6,956 bases of DNA from Flavobacterium sp. (GTDB lineage Bacteria; Bacteroidota; Bacteroidia; Flavobacteriales; Flavobacteriaceae), in assembly GCA_030150335.1 (NCBI GenBank), contig JASLGC010000216.1, forward strand, positions 1 through 6,956, given 5' to 3'. Both the position numbers and the translations under genes were made by a program. Shown here piece after piece: positions 6,425 to 6,956 of the stretch (position 1 is its first letter; every line of letters starts with the position of its first letter). The notes under the pieces were generated by a model. That model saw nothing but the letters and a program-made list of their open reading frames with translations. It made no database searches and was not told where the DNA came from.

Positions 6425-6460
6425 AAAAAGGCTGTTTCATATTTATGAAACAGCCTTTTT
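6425..6460 (+). terminator. Bidirectional rho-independent terminator between converging genes
   Basis: A perfect 16-bp inverted repeat (arms 6425-6440 and 6445-6460, core GGCTGTTTCAT) has a 4-base loop. It is flanked by an A-run on the left and a T-run on the right, so it can terminate the glutaminase transcript on the plus strand and, read the other way, the antiporter transcript whose stop is at 6506. Confidence 0.92.
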
Positions 6461-6505
6461 ACTTTATTAAATGCCCATTAATCGAACCTCTTTTGAGTAA
6501 TGTGA

Positions 6506-6956
6506 TTAAGGTGCTATAGTTGTAAATAGGTATGTAGCAAATAAGACTAATAGTACTATACCATGTTGAATATTAGTTCTTCCTGAGCTAATAGAAATAT
6601 AAACCGTTGCAAGTGACGTAATCAATAATAATGTTGATTTAGCATCAATACCCAAGGCAACAGTCATTCCTGAAATATACGCTACAATAGCAACCGCTGG
6701 AATAGTTAAACCAATTGAAGCTAAAGCTGACCCAATTGCTAAGTTTAAACTTGTTTGCAAACGGTCCTTTTTTGCTGCTTTATAAGCTGCTAATCCTTCT
6801 GGTAACAGATTTAGTCCTGCAATGATAATACCTACCAATGACTTAGGTGCTCCTGCATCTGCAACGGCACTTTCGATAACTGGAGATAGTTTTTTAGATA
6901 ATAAAACAACGGCTACTAAAGCCAATACCAATACAATAAACGATACAATAGTCGTT
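6506..6956 (-). CDS. C-terminal part of a ChaA-type Ca2+/H+ (cation/proton) antiporter, 5' end outside the window
   Basis: The frame is open from the right window edge to the TAA at 6506-6508, giving 149 residues. A TTG at 6929-6931 lies inside it, but the frame continues upstream as TTIVSFIV, so I treat the gene as truncated by the window and not as starting there. The fragment is nearly all membrane: about five hydrophobic spans. The key motif is NLLPEG with its conserved Glu, followed by a basic KAAKKDRLQ loop and SLNLAIGSALASIGLTIPAV, which matches the second alpha-repeat of the CaCA superfamily as seen in ChaA/YfkE proteins. Family knowledge suggests export of Ca2+ (or Na+/K+) against protons at the inner membrane. 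The size, about 150 of an expected 350-440 residues, fits the C-terminal half. The gene converges on the glutaminase gene and shares its terminator. Ion specificity cannot be told. Confidence 0.85.
   Translation of the reverse strand, partial: TTIVSFIVLVLALVAVVLLSKKLSPVIESAVADAGAPKSLVGIIIAGLNLLPEGLAAYKAAKKDRLQTSLNLAIGSALASIGLTIPAVAIVAYISGMTVALGIDAKSTLLLITSLATVYISISSGRTNIQHGIVLLVLFATYLFTTIAP

Noticed and set aside
6929..6931. TTG as the start codon of the right-edge antiporter
   Set aside because: The frame stays open and hydrophobic up to the window edge, and ChaA-type proteins are much longer, so the true start is outside the window.

Overview
This AT-rich window (roughly one-third G+C by eye) looks like chromosomal DNA of a flavobacterium (Bacteroidota, Flavobacteriaceae; a Flavobacterium- or Myroides-like organism is plausible, but the genus cannot be fixed from the sequence). 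Pointers are a SusC/FhuA-type TonB-dependent receptor with an N-terminal carboxypeptidase-regulatory-like domain, the shortened MenE ligase seen in Bacteroidota, gene starts without Shine-Dalgarno sequences but with A/T-rich leaders, and TAnnTTTG-type promoter boxes.

Layout. Bases 20-196 (+) encode a 58-residue single-span membrane protein, possibly the tail of something longer, followed by a strong intrinsic terminator (214-248). Bases 249-352 hold no gene. A minus-strand unit then reads leftward: arsC-type reductase (3010-3351), an 80-base gap, and a large outer-membrane TonB-dependent receptor (455-2929), ending at an intrinsic terminator at 353-380. A 41-base divergent gap (3352-3392) separates this from a plus-strand unit: CPBP intramembrane protease (3393-4307), menE (4310-5341, 2 bases downstream) and an exported glutaminase (5355-6383, 13 bases downstream). 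That unit ends at a bidirectional terminator (6425-6460), which also serves a converging minus-strand gene whose 3' part lies at 6506-6956 (ChaA-type Ca2+/H+ antiporter, cut by the window edge).

Function. MenE makes the CoA thioester needed for menaquinone. The glutaminase probably deamidates glutamine outside the cytoplasm. The CPBP protein is a membrane metalloprotease (or scaffold) of unknown substrate. The receptor imports an unknown ligand. The close packing suggests co-transcription, not a shared pathway.

I found no phage, insertion sequence, CRISPR array, tRNA/rRNA or toxin-antitoxin locus, and no convincing new multi-gene system. The least explained signals are a perfect 9-bp inverted repeat whose proximal arm overlaps the receptor start codon, the tight CPBP-menE pairing, and the ambiguous export signal of the glutaminase.
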